Origin: Gracilaria gracilis | Taxonomy: Eukaryota; Rhodophyta; Florideophyceae; Gracilariales; Gracilariaceae | Assembly: GCA_030374805.1 (NCBI GenBank) | Contig: JARGSG010000043.1 | Coordinates: 62,001 to 126,000 of the forward strand | Reading direction: 5' to 3' | Length of the DNA stretch: 64,000 nt | Shown: positions 52,976-63,500 of the stretch, in pieces | Layout: each line of letters begins with the position of its first letter | Position numbering within the stretch: position 1 is the stretch's first letter | Notes under the pieces: generated by a model | Databases searched by the model: none | Told to the model about the DNA's origin: nothing | The model's input: the letters and a program-made list of their open reading frames with translations, nothing else | Made by a program: the position numbers and the translations under genes

Positions 52976-53337
52976 TTATTTCGCCAACTGGAGAGTTGTC
53001 TGCATTTCAGAATGGCGGGTACGCCAGTGGCGGAAGTATTAGTGCGACGGGCAGACGTTTTGATGGGAGATGGGGCTGGCGTAGAGTTTGGGTCTAGCAG
53101 TCGGTGAAGGTTTGTAGGTCTCATCAGCGGTTGTAAACGGCGCATCAAACCAGACGCATACAAATGCTGCTTGGTCCACGGTGTTCTATACCGTTTTCGC
53201 GCTCGCGGCGGCGCCGTCGACGACTTGGCCACGCGCGTTAGCGACGCTGCAGCAACGCTGGCGCGGTGCAGAGCTGCAGACGTAGCGGAACGTTGCCTGA
53301 TGTGTTGGCGGGTAAGCCGTCTCGATGGTGCCGTCAT
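52852..53337 (-). CDS. Hypothetical basic frame overlapping DVR 3' end
   Basis: 161 codons from ATG 53337 (MTAPSRRLTRQHIRQRSATS), very rich in Arg, Ser, Ala and Thr, like an organellar presequence at the start, with RKRYRTPWTKQHLYASGLMR in the middle. The last 124 nt are antisense to the DVR coding region, which weakens it. An unannotated gene ending before 52975 or a chance frame are both possible. Confidence 0.25.
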   Translation of the reverse strand: MTAPSRRLTRQHIRQRSATSAALHRASVAAASLTRVAKSSTAPPRARKRYRTPWTKQHLYASGLMRRLQPLMRPTNLHRLLDPNSTPAPSPIKTSARRTNTSATGVPAILKCRQLSSWRNNQKKLASPSSCSAMPPSDTAFAKNSSSVSEPKEGPTMSSTA

Positions 53338-53693
53338 ATCACTGATATGATAGCAAGTGGCTGTTGTGCTGCGCACTTGTTTGGGAACGATCGTGCGAGG
53401 TTCATGTCCTCCGCAGTGGGGCCGGTCTCGAGCTTGTGATAACACGTGTTTGAAAATTCAAAATGCACCGTTTGAAAATCTTACGTTGCGGCGTTTCGTT
53501 CCGCGTTTCAATTTGATCGACGGCTGCAAGCGCCAACTTGGCGCGGCTCTGCCATGAAACCACTTCGTTGCTTTTGCCAACTCTTAGCGGCAACTGACAA
53601 CCGGACAACCTTCTCCGTCTGCTCGCATCGTTTCCACCACCCTTCCCTGACCCGCATCACTACTTCGTTTGTTTCCGCCTCTGGCATCTCGAA
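53338..53693. other. Intergenic region upstream of the Mis12-like gene
   Basis: No gene. A perfect 8-bp inverted repeat (TCATATCA/TGATATGA) lies at 53334-53350, at the edge of this stretch. Confidence 0.45.
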
Positions 53694-54563
53694 ATGGATT
53701 CCGAGCCGAGTATAAACCATGCTGCGGATCTTTCGCCACGGCCGCAACAACAATCCGATCCGCTTTCGTTCGACGCGTTGTCTGCATCGCACGCGGAGAA
53801 GGTGTGCCAGCTTATTATATCCGCCATAAACGAAGCAGCCACCAACTTCGAGCGACCGCCGAGTCCGACCGCCACCCTCACACCGCAGCAACAACACCTC
53901 CACACCTTTCTGTCATCTCTGCAACCATCGCTGTCAAACAATCTCAGCCTTCTGCAACTCTATCTTCAAACGAACATCTTCTCGCTTCCCAGCAATCTTT
54001 CTAGTACCACATCGCTGCCCTCCCTGCTATCATCTGAGGCCACACTCAAATCTAACCGGCAGAAGATCAATTCGCTCGATTCCCAAATCACATCTCTGAG
54101 AACAAAAATCCATAACTATGACAAATCAATTCAGCAAACCGTCGCCAAGAAAAGTCACAGTGCCTCCCAAACTTCCGTGCTATCCACCATACAAGTCAAT
54201 GACATCACCTCGTCATCCAAACTGCTAGAACAGGCCGCTCAGTGCATCAATTCCTCATCCACCGATCTCAACGCCACCATCAAATCAGTCTCCTCCAATG
54301 ACCACGCACATAGCACCAACAAAATCATTTCCGCCGCCGCCGCTGCCGCTTCTCATCTGACGCAAGCAACTGCCGCAAAAACGTTTGCAACGACCACTTT
54401 TCAAAGCGATTCTTTAATCGCTCACGATGAACATGGCCCGCTTACAACAACTACTATGCCGCCTGTCACCAAAATCTTCAAGACACCACGGAATCAACAA
54501 GCGAGAGACGACCAAACTCCTCAAATATCCTTTCTTCAAGGTCTTTTGTATGACTGCCAATGA
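53694..54563 (+). CDS. Ser/Thr-rich helical protein, possibly Mis12-like kinetochore subunit
   Basis: 289 residues from ATG 53694. The N-terminal 110 residues contain the segment NNLSLLQLYLQTNIFSLPSN (residues 82-101), which resembles the Mis12/Mtw1 core pattern in which an aromatic/acidic helix leads into L-R-N-I-F-x-(I/V)-P. A coiled coil follows (LKSNRQKINSLDSQITSLRT), then long Ser/Thr/Ala tracts. Mis12 links Ndc80 to centromeric chromatin. The assignment rests on one motif and layout and is tentative. Otherwise an uncharacterised, mostly disordered protein. Intron-free. Confidence 0.6.
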   Translation: MDSEPSINHAADLSPRPQQQSDPLSFDALSASHAEKVCQLIISAINEAATNFERPPSPTATLTPQQQHLHTFLSSLQPSLSNNLSLLQLYLQTNIFSLPSNLSSTTSLPSLLSSEATLKSNRQKINSLDSQITSLRTKIHNYDKSIQQTVAKKSHSASQTSVLSTIQVNDITSSSKLLEQAAQCINSSSTDLNATIKSVSSNDHAHSTNKIISAAAAAASHLTQATAAKTFATTTFQSDSLIAHDEHGPLTTTTMPPVTKIFKTPRNQQARDDQTPQISFLQGLLYDCQ

Positions 54564-54742
54564 GCTCTTTACAATACGCGCACTGGCAGATTAAGAGTAC
54601 ATATAGTATCAGCATGTTGTTAACGTTCATTCAAATTAAAAGGTTTCCCTCTTGCATATCGTGCACCTCATATGTATTACAAGCGTAGACACGAATCTAA
54701 TGCGCTAAGGACTCATGGTGCCCCACCAACGCGATATCGTTT
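54564..54742. other. Short 3' flank
   Basis: Nothing recognised. Confidence 0.4.
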
Positions 54743-55330
54743 TTATTTATCGTATAACGATGAGAGTGGGTTACAGCTACGTGTGAGCAGAGGGGTATCG
54801 GAGACAAGAACGAAAGCGCATATGGTTGTGTCTGAAGAGCCGAATGGGACTGCGAAGCCGTGTGGCATTGCAGGAGCATCGGGATCCTTCAGTTTGATGC
54901 AGTTCAGTTGAACGCCATAGTTTTGCAAAGAAGGGAAGAAACCCTCGAGCACGAAAGCGAATTTGGCGATTGTTGCGCTTGGCAAGGCTTCAAGTGTTTC
55001 GAGGCGCGAAACGAGAGTGTCTCTGAAGATCTGAATGATGACTAGTCCGGAAAGAGAGGAAGCAGTACAATGTGGATGAGCTTGAAGGTACAGTACTTTT
55101 CCACGATGGTGATATCCTTGAGTGGGATTGGTATGCCTTCACGGACGATGGACGAATACGTTAAGTTTAACCCAAACCACCGGTTCCGGAGGCATCTCGG
55201 CAGGGTTGGACGAACGAGGGTTCGGTTCTAACTCAAGACTTCAAAGGTCTTTCGGGTGCGGAGCTTTAGTTTGAAGACCAGTTTCTTGAGTAGCAGGAAG
55301 TAAACCAGTTTTCGATCACGTACGCATCTA
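54743..55330 (-). pseudogene. Broken unassigned protein gene
   Basis: A protein-like reading runs KKLVFKLKLRTRKTFEVLS, an in-frame TAG, then RNRWFGLNLTYSSIVREGIP, LKDITIVEKYCTFKLIHIVL and LPLFP; a one-base frame change follows near 55048 and it continues LVIIQIFRDTLVSRLETLEA, FAFVLEGFFPSLQNYGVQLN, CIKLKDPDAPAMPHGFAVPF to a TAA. The two lesions and a consistent amphipathic/hydrophobic pattern suggest a decayed gene; a short intron could explain the second break instead. I do not recognise the family. No ATG was found for the first part. Confidence 0.4.
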
Positions 55331-55884
55331 AAGTTCGTCAACAGTTATTACAATGGAAACCGTTATCCATTTTATCGAAGTCTCAGTACGCGTTCAGGAG
55401 AGTTAAGCAATCCCCCGAAGTTACGAAACTCTCCACGAAGAAGCTGCCCCAGACATCAAAACAGAACAACAGAAAATGAACGTTCATCAACAACAATGTA
55501 TATTTTTTTGGTCTTTTTCTACTTTTCCAAGTGCGTCTCCTTCAGAAACAGAACACAACCTTCCAGTAACACACCACTAAAGTAAAAAACCCTGAATGAT
55601 CCAAACTTCAACACACACGATGATCACATAATCATGTATTGCATTCATAGACAGGCGACTAGGTAAATTAACCGACCATCCAGCACAACTCCCTGCGTCA
55701 ATATCGTAGCAAATTGAACGCGTGATCCTACAGTTCTCAACATGCTCATGCGTCTCAAATCATAAAAGGTAGAACACTAAGATATCTAAACCCCATCTTG
55801 TCCCAATTGCTTCCTCTTTTGGTCAGTGGTCTGAAAGACTTCCGGTTTAGTCGGTTAGTAAAAACAATCAATGCATTACGTCGC
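55331..55884. other. 3' flank of PABP, no gene seen
   Basis: AT-rich, likely including the PABP 3' UTR. Nothing else supported. Confidence 0.45.
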
Positions 55885-58176
55885 TTAGGCTTGGGCTGAA
55901 CCTTCAGCCTGATCCCCTGGCGAAGCAGCGTGCTCGCGCAACACCGTTACAGCTTCTTCTACCCGCTCGGTAAGGATCTCAGGTGAGTCTAGCAAGTGAA
56001 GGATGTCAGAATTCTCCATGTCCAGCAGCATTCCTGTGATCTTGCCGCCCAATCTTGGCTGCATCTCAGTGATCAATGGGTATAGCCGCTCACCCAACAT
56101 CTGCTTTTGTTGTTGTGGTGTAGCATTGGCAAGCATCTCAATTGTCAGCGGCTGCTGCGCAGCGGCGGCGGCGGCGGCGGCAGCAGCAGCAGCAGCAGGA
56201 TCGGTGGCCGGAGTGGGCGCCATAACTTGTCCGTTAGCTGGTGTACTTTGCGCAGCGGCTTGCACGTTCGGAGCGGTGACCACGTTACCGTTTCGCGATC
56301 CTGGTGGGTATTTGTACTGCTGCGGAACTTGTCCAACACCATTTGGTCCGGCACCTGGGCGCGCAACTGGCGCACCGCGCGGGGGAACCATAGCAGCAGC
56401 AGCAGCAGCATTTGGGGCGGCGCCAGCAGCCATTGGTGCTCCGCGCTGCCTATTCTGGCGTGGTTGGCGAGGAGCACCCATCTGGAAGGGGTGCATGTTC
56501 ATGACAGGGGCCACTCCTGGTTGACCCCTACCCATAGCCATATACTGTTGCATGGCTGGGTTTCCTCTTCCGAAAGGCGCACTTCCACGACCGACAGGGG
56601 CCATGTACTGCGGAGCCATCGGAGCTCCGTTTCGAGTTGGAGCCATGGCACCTGGCACTTGTGCCATATTCGGCATCGCTTGCTGATACATATAAGGAGA
56701 TGGCTGAGCATACATAGCTCCAGGTGGAAGACCATTAGGGTTCATTCTGTTCATTGCGCGTTGAGCCTCTAGTTGGGCACGACGCACCTCCTTGCGCTGA
56801 GCAAGTGCCACATAAATTGGTTTCAGCCCGACCATACGACCGTTAAGTTCAGTCACTGCCTTAGTTGCTTCCTCTGGCTGCGTGAAGCACACGAAACCGA
56901 ATCCCTTCGAGAAGCCCTTGTCGTCACGCATAACTTTGGCAGAAGTGATGGTGCCGTATGGAGAGAACTCAGCACGGAGGCGATCATCGTCAATATCATC
57001 AGAAAGATTCTTGACATACAGGTTGATACCCTGATATTTTTGAGAACGTTCAGCACGAAGCATCTCATACTTGTTACGAAGCTCAGCCTCACGAACGGAC
57101 TTCTTCTGAGCAGGACAAACAGTGAGTCGCCTTGATCCCAAATCTTTGTCATGCATGTTGTCCACAGCACGCTTTGCCATATCTGGGGAGGCGAAGTTGA
57201 TGAAGGCGAAGCCTCTTGGAGAATCATCGTCGTTCTTTGCGATGTGGACGGACGTGATCTCACCAAATTGGGAAAAGGCATCACGAAGAGCTTCTTCGTT
57301 GCACCTCTCATCCTCAATGTTTTTCACGTAAACATTGGTAAAGATCTTGTTGATCTGGCCGGCGGCCTCACGCTCCCGCTTGTTGAGGAACTTGCCAACA
57401 TAGACCTTTCGACCAGCAAGTAGCTTTCCGTTCACCTTGTCAATGGCTCCTTGGGCGGCCTCCTGAGTCTCAAAGTGGACGAAGCCATGACCAAGACTTT
57501 GTCCAGAGTCATCCGTGGCTACCTTGCAACTGAGGATCTTTCCAAACTGGGAGAAAGTGTCGTACAGAGTCTTGTTGTCAATGGACTTGTCCAAGCTCTT
57601 GACGAAGATATTCCCAGCACCCGATCGGCGTGAAGAAGGATCTCGAATCATCCACATCATCCTAAGAGGCTTGTTCTTGGTGATCGGGCTAGAGTAGTAA
57701 TTCATAGTCTCCAAGGCGTGTTCAGCGTCGGCCGTGTTGTGGAAGTTGATGTACGCGTAGCCCAAACTACGTCTGGTGACGACATCCCGACAGACGCGTA
57801 TGGACTGTACGGGGCCAAGCGCCTGGAAGATCTCGAAGAGGTTGGCCTCCGTGATGTCTGGGTGCAAGTCGCCTACATAGAGCGACACACTGTGCGGCGC
57901 CGAGTTGGCGGACGCAGACGACACGGCAGCGGCGCTGTTTTGGTCGGCAGTGGTGGCACCCTCCACGGCGGGTGGGGCAGCAGCTGCAGTTGTGCTCTGT
58001 ACAGCGGCGGAGGGATCCACGGGTTTGGGGTCGACCGGAGTGTTGACGGGATCTGCGGCCGGTTGCACGGTGGGCACCGAAGCCGCGGGCGCGGCGTTGT
58101 TCACGGACTGGTCGGCGTTGGGGACATCGTTAGTGGGCGTCACACTTTGCGGCGCGGTAGTGGTTTCTGTAGCCAT
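55885..58176 (-). CDS. PAB1: Cytoplasmic poly(A)-binding protein
   Basis: Binds poly(A) tails and supports translation and mRNA stability. 763 residues from ATG 58176 (MATETTTAPQ). An Ala/Pro/Thr-rich N-terminus of about 85 residues precedes four RRMs: SLYVGDLHPDITEANLFEIF (RNP2 of RRM1), NIFVKSLDKSIDNKTLYDTF, NVYVKNIEDERCNEEALRDAF and NLYVKNLSDDIDDDRLRAEF, each with an RNP1 block such as GFGFVCF. A Pro/Met/Gln/Arg-Gly linker with a run of 13 Ala follows, then the C-terminal PABC domain (ERLYPLITEMQPRLGGKITG and MLLDMENSDILHLLDSPE). The frame is open upstream of the ATG but without another Met in good context. Divergent from the FBPase-like gene. Confidence 0.97.
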   Translation of the reverse strand: MATETTTAPQSVTPTNDVPNADQSVNNAAPAASVPTVQPAADPVNTPVDPKPVDPSAAVQSTTAAAAPPAVEGATTADQNSAAAVSSASANSAPHSVSLYVGDLHPDITEANLFEIFQALGPVQSIRVCRDVVTRRSLGYAYINFHNTADAEHALETMNYYSSPITKNKPLRMMWMIRDPSSRRSGAGNIFVKSLDKSIDNKTLYDTFSQFGKILSCKVATDDSGQSLGHGFVHFETQEAAQGAIDKVNGKLLAGRKVYVGKFLNKREREAAGQINKIFTNVYVKNIEDERCNEEALRDAFSQFGEITSVHIAKNDDDSPRGFAFINFASPDMAKRAVDNMHDKDLGSRRLTVCPAQKKSVREAELRNKYEMLRAERSQKYQGINLYVKNLSDDIDDDRLRAEFSPYGTITSAKVMRDDKGFSKGFGFVCFTQPEEATKAVTELNGRMVGLKPIYVALAQRKEVRRAQLEAQRAMNRMNPNGLPPGAMYAQPSPYMYQQAMPNMAQVPGAMAPTRNGAPMAPQYMAPVGRGSAPFGRGNPAMQQYMAMGRGQPGVAPVMNMHPFQMGAPRQPRQNRQRGAPMAAGAAPNAAAAAAMVPPRGAPVARPGAGPNGVGQVPQQYKYPPGSRNGNVVTAPNVQAAAQSTPANGQVMAPTPATDPAAAAAAAAAAAAAQQPLTIEMLANATPQQQKQMLGERLYPLITEMQPRLGGKITGMLLDMENSDILHLLDSPEILTERVEEAVTVLREHAASPGDQAEGSAQA

Positions 58177-58556
58177 TTGGGTTGGGGGGGACGTGAGAAG
58201 CAAAGAGAAGGGCCGAAAGGCAGTGGGTGTAGGAGAGCGGAAGTGGCGTCGAGGATGCCGGCGGAGAGGAAGACGGCGGCAAGGGAGGGGAAGGGCTCCT
58301 TTCAGCGAGAGAAGTGATGGCGCGGAACAAGGCGACGACAGCCGCATTTGAGCGCGCGGCGGCGGACGCGCACGACGACGGCGCGGCGCCCCGGTCGGGG
58401 CGAGGGCGGTCCGCACGCTCTGTAAGCCAGCGCGGCACTTGCGCTTCAAGCCGCCCCGAGCGTGTCCACGGCGCCAAGGAGCAGACGCGTCGACCACAAA
58501 CGTCAGCGCCTCGTCCACCGCCGAACCTCCCCTGACACTCGCCTTCAAATCCGCCG
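58177..58556. promoter_or_regulatory. GC-rich bidirectional promoter region PABP / FBPase-like
   Basis: 380 nt between divergent start codons, very GC-rich. No TATA box recognised. Confidence 0.45.
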
Positions 58557-59705
58557 ATGGCGGCCCACGCGCCTTCGTTCACGCTGCTCACGCCCACCGC
58601 GCATTCGCTTCCGCCTCCGCTCAAGCGTCGAAAGGGCTCGTCCGTCGTCGTCGCCGACCCTTCTATGGCCGCCGCCGCCCCTCCCTCCATGGATATCATC
58701 TCGCCCGCAAGCCCCATGGGGCTGCGCCTCTCGTCCGAAGTCAATAAGGCCGCCACCGTCTTTCTGTCGCATGTGCGTCGCACCTTCGCGCGCTTCCCTG
58801 TTGACTACACGGGCGAGCTAGTTCGCTTGCTAGATGATATCGCCACTTTCACCTGCAGCGCCGCCTCGTCCGTCTCGTACGATCCCCAATCCCAGCAGGA
58901 TACCCCCGCCGCCATCAAGCAGCTGTATCGCATGCTGGCGGCCGATGGCTACTGCTGTATTGTGCTCGCCAAGGGCATGGACCAGCCCCTCACCTTCGAT
59001 GACTCAGTGCTGCACGGCAACTACGTCGTGTGCGTGTCGCCGCTCGATATGGACACCTGTGGTGCAGATGAGCGCGGCATCGCTGGCATGGCGTTCTCCG
59101 TCTACAAGCGTCGCTCATCCACCTCGCTGCCCGGTCGTGGAATCGACTTGCAACAGAAGCTTGGAGATCAGGTTGCTGCTGGATATACCTCGTTCAGCTC
59201 TGCCACCACGCTGTACTACACCATGGGACATGGTGTGTACTCCTTCGTGCTCCACCCGGTTGCGCTTCAGTACTTTTTGCAGCCAGCTATGCGTTTGGCG
59301 CTTGAAGACAACCCCACTATGGTGTACAGTGACCGTGCCTTGTTGCGCTCTCCCGAGCCCATTGCCGCCCCATTGGGAAAGCTTATCGATAAGTTGTGCT
59401 GTTCAATGTTCACAACCGGTTGTCTTGTGGGCGATGTCCACCAATTTTTACAGACTGGTGGCCTTTTGGTGGCTGCCGATGTACATCTTATGTGCGAGGC
59501 CGCACCGTTTGCATTCCTTGTCGAGCAGTGCGGCGGTGTCGCTACAGATGAGTATGGTACAAGGGTCCTTGACATGGCCATTACCGAAGATCACAATGTG
59601 ACCATAACATTAGTTCTCGGTACCCCGAATAGCCACAAGAACCTTGCACTGCAGCCTGAAGACACCCAGACGAATGGAATTGATTTGAATGGCAAATCGC
59701 ACTGA
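58557..59705 (+). CDS. Fructose-1,6-bisphosphatase-like protein, probably inactive
   Basis: 382 residues from ATG 58557. The FBPase fold is recognisable: GYTSFSSATTLYYTMGHGVY, TGCLVGDVHQFLQTGGLLVA and CEAAPFAFLVEQCGGVATDE, close to the enzyme's GYSSYGSSTMLVYTTGHGV, MVADVHR and YECNPMAFIMEQAGG blocks. The catalytic metal motif DPLDGSSNID reads SPLDMDTC at residues 161-168: the first Asp is Ser and GSSN is lost. The acidic pair expected earlier (SEE) is replaced by AKGMDQP. One metal ligand, the Glu in CEAAP, is kept. The N-terminus is Pro/Ala-rich without a clear transit peptide. A non-catalytic FBPase homologue is inferred, perhaps regulatory or sugar-phosphate-binding. Confidence 0.82.
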   Translation: MAAHAPSFTLLTPTAHSLPPPLKRRKGSSVVVADPSMAAAAPPSMDIISPASPMGLRLSSEVNKAATVFLSHVRRTFARFPVDYTGELVRLLDDIATFTCSAASSVSYDPQSQQDTPAAIKQLYRMLAADGYCCIVLAKGMDQPLTFDDSVLHGNYVVCVSPLDMDTCGADERGIAGMAFSVYKRRSSTSLPGRGIDLQQKLGDQVAAGYTSFSSATTLYYTMGHGVYSFVLHPVALQYFLQPAMRLALEDNPTMVYSDRALLRSPEPIAAPLGKLIDKLCCSMFTTGCLVGDVHQFLQTGGLLVAADVHLMCEAAPFAFLVEQCGGVATDEYGTRVLDMAITEDHNVTITLVLGTPNSHKNLALQPEDTQTNGIDLNGKSH

Positions 59706-60518
59706 TTATTGTAGTCGCTGCACTGCGATGATCCGTCCTACGTCTTTCGAATCATATCATTCTCCAAGGCTGTAGAGCGATGACGTGAGTCACGTCGATT
59801 GGAGCGACGTGAACTGTTTAGCAGCATATGCTATGCCTCATACAGTAGCTGTCTTGCATACGAGGCTGTAATATTGTTAGGAAAGGGGAATGCAATAAGT
59901 TGCATGAGACATGACACGCATGCGCAACTCCTGGAATGTACTGGAAGAAGAAGGGGCGCGCACCTTTGCGAAAGAGGTGGATACGTCGCTCCGTTTTGTT
60001 TTTTTTTTCTTTTTGGTTTCGCCGAGGAACATGTCATCTTATTTGTCTTATTTGTTCGAGTGTGTCTCCACATGTAAACAGAATATGTATTCTCAGGTCC
60101 TGACAATTGATATATAAACATTAGTACCCACACGAAGATCCGTCTTATCTTCACATAGGGTGTTAGTTAGCCGTTTTTCGTTTCGACCGAGTTGTAAACT
60201 TTCGACCTTTCTCGATGAGAACAACTTGGTCGTATCGCAGCGAGCCTCGAATGGGGACTCACAGATGATAAGTAGCAAGAAAGACAAGAAGAGACGGAAC
60301 TCCTGTCCCCCTCGAAATACGCTTTGAACGCTTTCCATAGAGTATCCAGTCACTCGAAAACTGCCGGTCCGTTCTGCGCATACCTTTTGGGTATAGTGGA
60401 ATGCCTCAGGGATCGCCTCGGAAAATGTTAGCCGCTTGTTTCCGCTGAGCAGTGGAAAACGTAGAGTGGACGTATTTCAGAGCCTCTATTCTCGCCCCGT
60501 AAATGTTCATACCCCATG
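59706..60518. other. Convergent intergenic region, no gene supported
   Basis: About 810 nt between the FBPase-like stop and the RPC1 stop. Short frames only; a T-rich run lies near 60.0 kb. Confidence 0.45.
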
Positions 60519-63500
60519 TTACACTCCAAACGAAGGGTAGGAATCAAGAAGAATATCTCTTCGCTGAAACACAGCGCTAGTGTTCTTCTCTGCAGATTGC
60601 CTGAACAATTGGAAGAGACCAGTGCCGAGTGGTATTGGTACGCCCATGATTATTCTCTCTGACACCCCTGATATCTGATCCTCCTTTGAGTGGATGGCTG
60701 CATGGAACAAGTGTTCAACAGTCATCTCGAAACTCGCCAACATCAGTGTTGACGTTCTCATCTTCTGAATACCGAAACGGGTAATACCCAAAACCGTGCC
60801 GCTTGAGGTCATACAATCTGCTAGAAGCTTGAGATGATGGCTGTCCACAGTGAGCCCGTGCGCCCCGAGTGTAGTTTGCATCTCATGTAGTATGGAATGC
60901 CTGTTTTGACAGGATGTAAGAATGAAATCGGGCGTCAGAATTATTCTTTCGTGATCGTCAACCATTTCGTCGTTCACTTGTGCAATACTCACCTCGCTCC
61001 CTCAATCCCTAATGTCTTCTCCATTGCCATGATGTGATTACATGAAACCTTCGTGCCATCCACACCAGGTGTAACCATAATATCTGCGATGTTCTCCGAT
61101 GGGATTTCTAATTGATACTCCGGAGAACCTCCAGTACTGCAGTCACTGATCACGGCTCTAGACACAGAACTGATACCACATACAGACACATGCGGTAATT
61201 GTAGTTTCAATGATTGCAAAAGGTGGTATGGATGAGTTTCCATGCTTTTTCTTCGTCCTTCCTTCGTCCTATTCTGAATACTTATTTCTCCAAAACTTGT
61301 CTCTTTCACGAAGGGGTTAATCCTCAATTTGTCGGGCCGCAGTATAATAACGTCTTCTCGCGTTACTCGCACTTTGGAAAACGAGTGACGTATAATCCTT
61401 TCCGCCACAGATTCAATGCTAATATCCAACTGCAGAGTGTGAATTGTTTTCATATCTAGCTGAATAGAAATGTAAGCGTATGGACCCCGATAGACTTCCT
61501 TGATGTGCTTCACCACTCCCCCCAACGTTGTGCTCTCCACTCGCCCCTTCACAATGCGTGCAGACTTCACGTCTGTACTCCAGACAAGTGGTGCAACTGT
61601 AACGGGAGTCGATATCGTTTTGCTTGCATTGATGATTTCCTTCAATCTTGGAACACCCTGAGTGATGCTCATAGTTGTTGTCCCTGCAAAATGGAACGTC
61701 TTCAATGTCATTTGCGTTCCAGGTTCCCCAATACTCTGAGCACCTATGGCACCGACCGCTGTGCCTGGTTCGATAGCCGCCCTACGAGTCTTAGCTTGAA
61801 CTTGGCGCAGAAATTCCTTAACCTGAGACCTTCTTAATTTGAACTTACCGACATCGCTGACCTTCTTCAAATACTCCCCGACTTCAGTTAGACAATGATC
61901 CAAGCCCCCTTTGTTCTCTTCTTGATCCCCATCCGGTACGAGCTTGGCATCTAACAAGTCCTCTCTTAGATCATTTACAAGCTCCTCACCCTGGAATCCC
62001 AGTTCAAAAGGACTGAGAACAGGGTCTTCTTCATCTTTGAGGGCACATGTCACGGCATCCAACGTTCTGTCGAAGTTGACAGGCTTCCCAATATCCGTTT
62101 CCATTTGCAGTGGATCAAGTCCATCATCTCCATAAGACATTTGAACAACTGAACCATCACTAGAACGAACAGTTGAATCATATTGAACACTCAGATCTTC
62201 CAGAGCTTTTACTAAACGCCTCTGCATGTACCCCGTTTCTGCTGTTTTGACAGCTGTATCAGTAAGCCCTTCTCGACCGCTCTGTGCGTGCATGAAAAAT
62301 TCTGTTCCCGTCAAGCCGCTAAAGAAACTGTTTGCAACAAACCCTTTCGCCAGTGGAGCAAGTGCCCCGAGACCAAGCTCAAAATGTGGGAGACATCTGC
62401 CAAAGAAACCATCAGGAGCACGTTTTCCTCCGATTACTTGCTGTCCTACACAAGCGATCATCTGGGCAATGTTAAGGTCTGAACCTTTCGAACCAGCTAA
62501 GGCCATAGTGAGTCCAGCGTTTGTATGAACATCAAGACCTGCTTTACACGCATCCGCCGTTTTTCGCCGCAAACCGTGTAACTCTTTCATTAGCATTGCT
62601 TCTAGAGTTTCACGAGCTGTGCATCCCGGTTGTAATTCAAGTTCCCCATGGTCGTATGCAAGCATGATTTCTTTGCACCTTTGGTCACTCTCTCTGATGT
62701 AGCTCGCCTTTGCTTCTCTCAACGATGTTGACGGCATGACGTCATCTACTCCAATAGAGAATGCTCCATCTGCAAGCCATCTTGCTCCAAAACGAGCGAT
62801 ACGATTCATGGCATACGCTGCTGATTCGTTGCCACATTCCCTTGCAAGAATGTATAGAACGGATTTCTTCGAACCATCTCCTAGCGATTTCTTTCCCAGT
62901 TGTCCGCACATGAGTTCTCCTCCTCGGAAATAAACGTATGTGTCTCTCGGACACATACCCGGGAATTCTCCTGGAGGGATGAGATCTTTCTTGTGGCCTT
63001 TTTCTGCTACTTCTGTTGTCACATACGCCATACTCGGCTTCAGCACCCCCGTGTCACGAAATCTTTCGTTCGGATTGTATACAACATGAGAGCGGGCCCC
63101 GGCAGACCGTGCCGCACTCTGGATCAAAGCAGAATATAGCTGCTTGCCTGTCCACATCTCTACTGGTTTCAAAATTGCAGGAGGTGGGAGAGGGATAGTA
63201 AATTCAGCATTGGAAACCATAGCTGCCACTCTTGAAAACTCGGACCTATCCATGAACATGTTCTTACTTGTAATCAAATACGAAGCCGTAATGAAATCTT
63301 GCGTTGCAGCTACAAGGGGTTCTCCACTTTTAGGAGTACATATGTTTCGTACCACTCCCATCAGCTCCAAGGCTTCCGTCCGGGCTTCCTGAGTTTGAGG
63401 AACGTGAAGATTCATTTCATCTCCATCGAAATCAGCATTGTATGGGGCACACACGCATTCATTGAAGCGAAACGTTCGATGAGGTGATATCTTGACTTTG

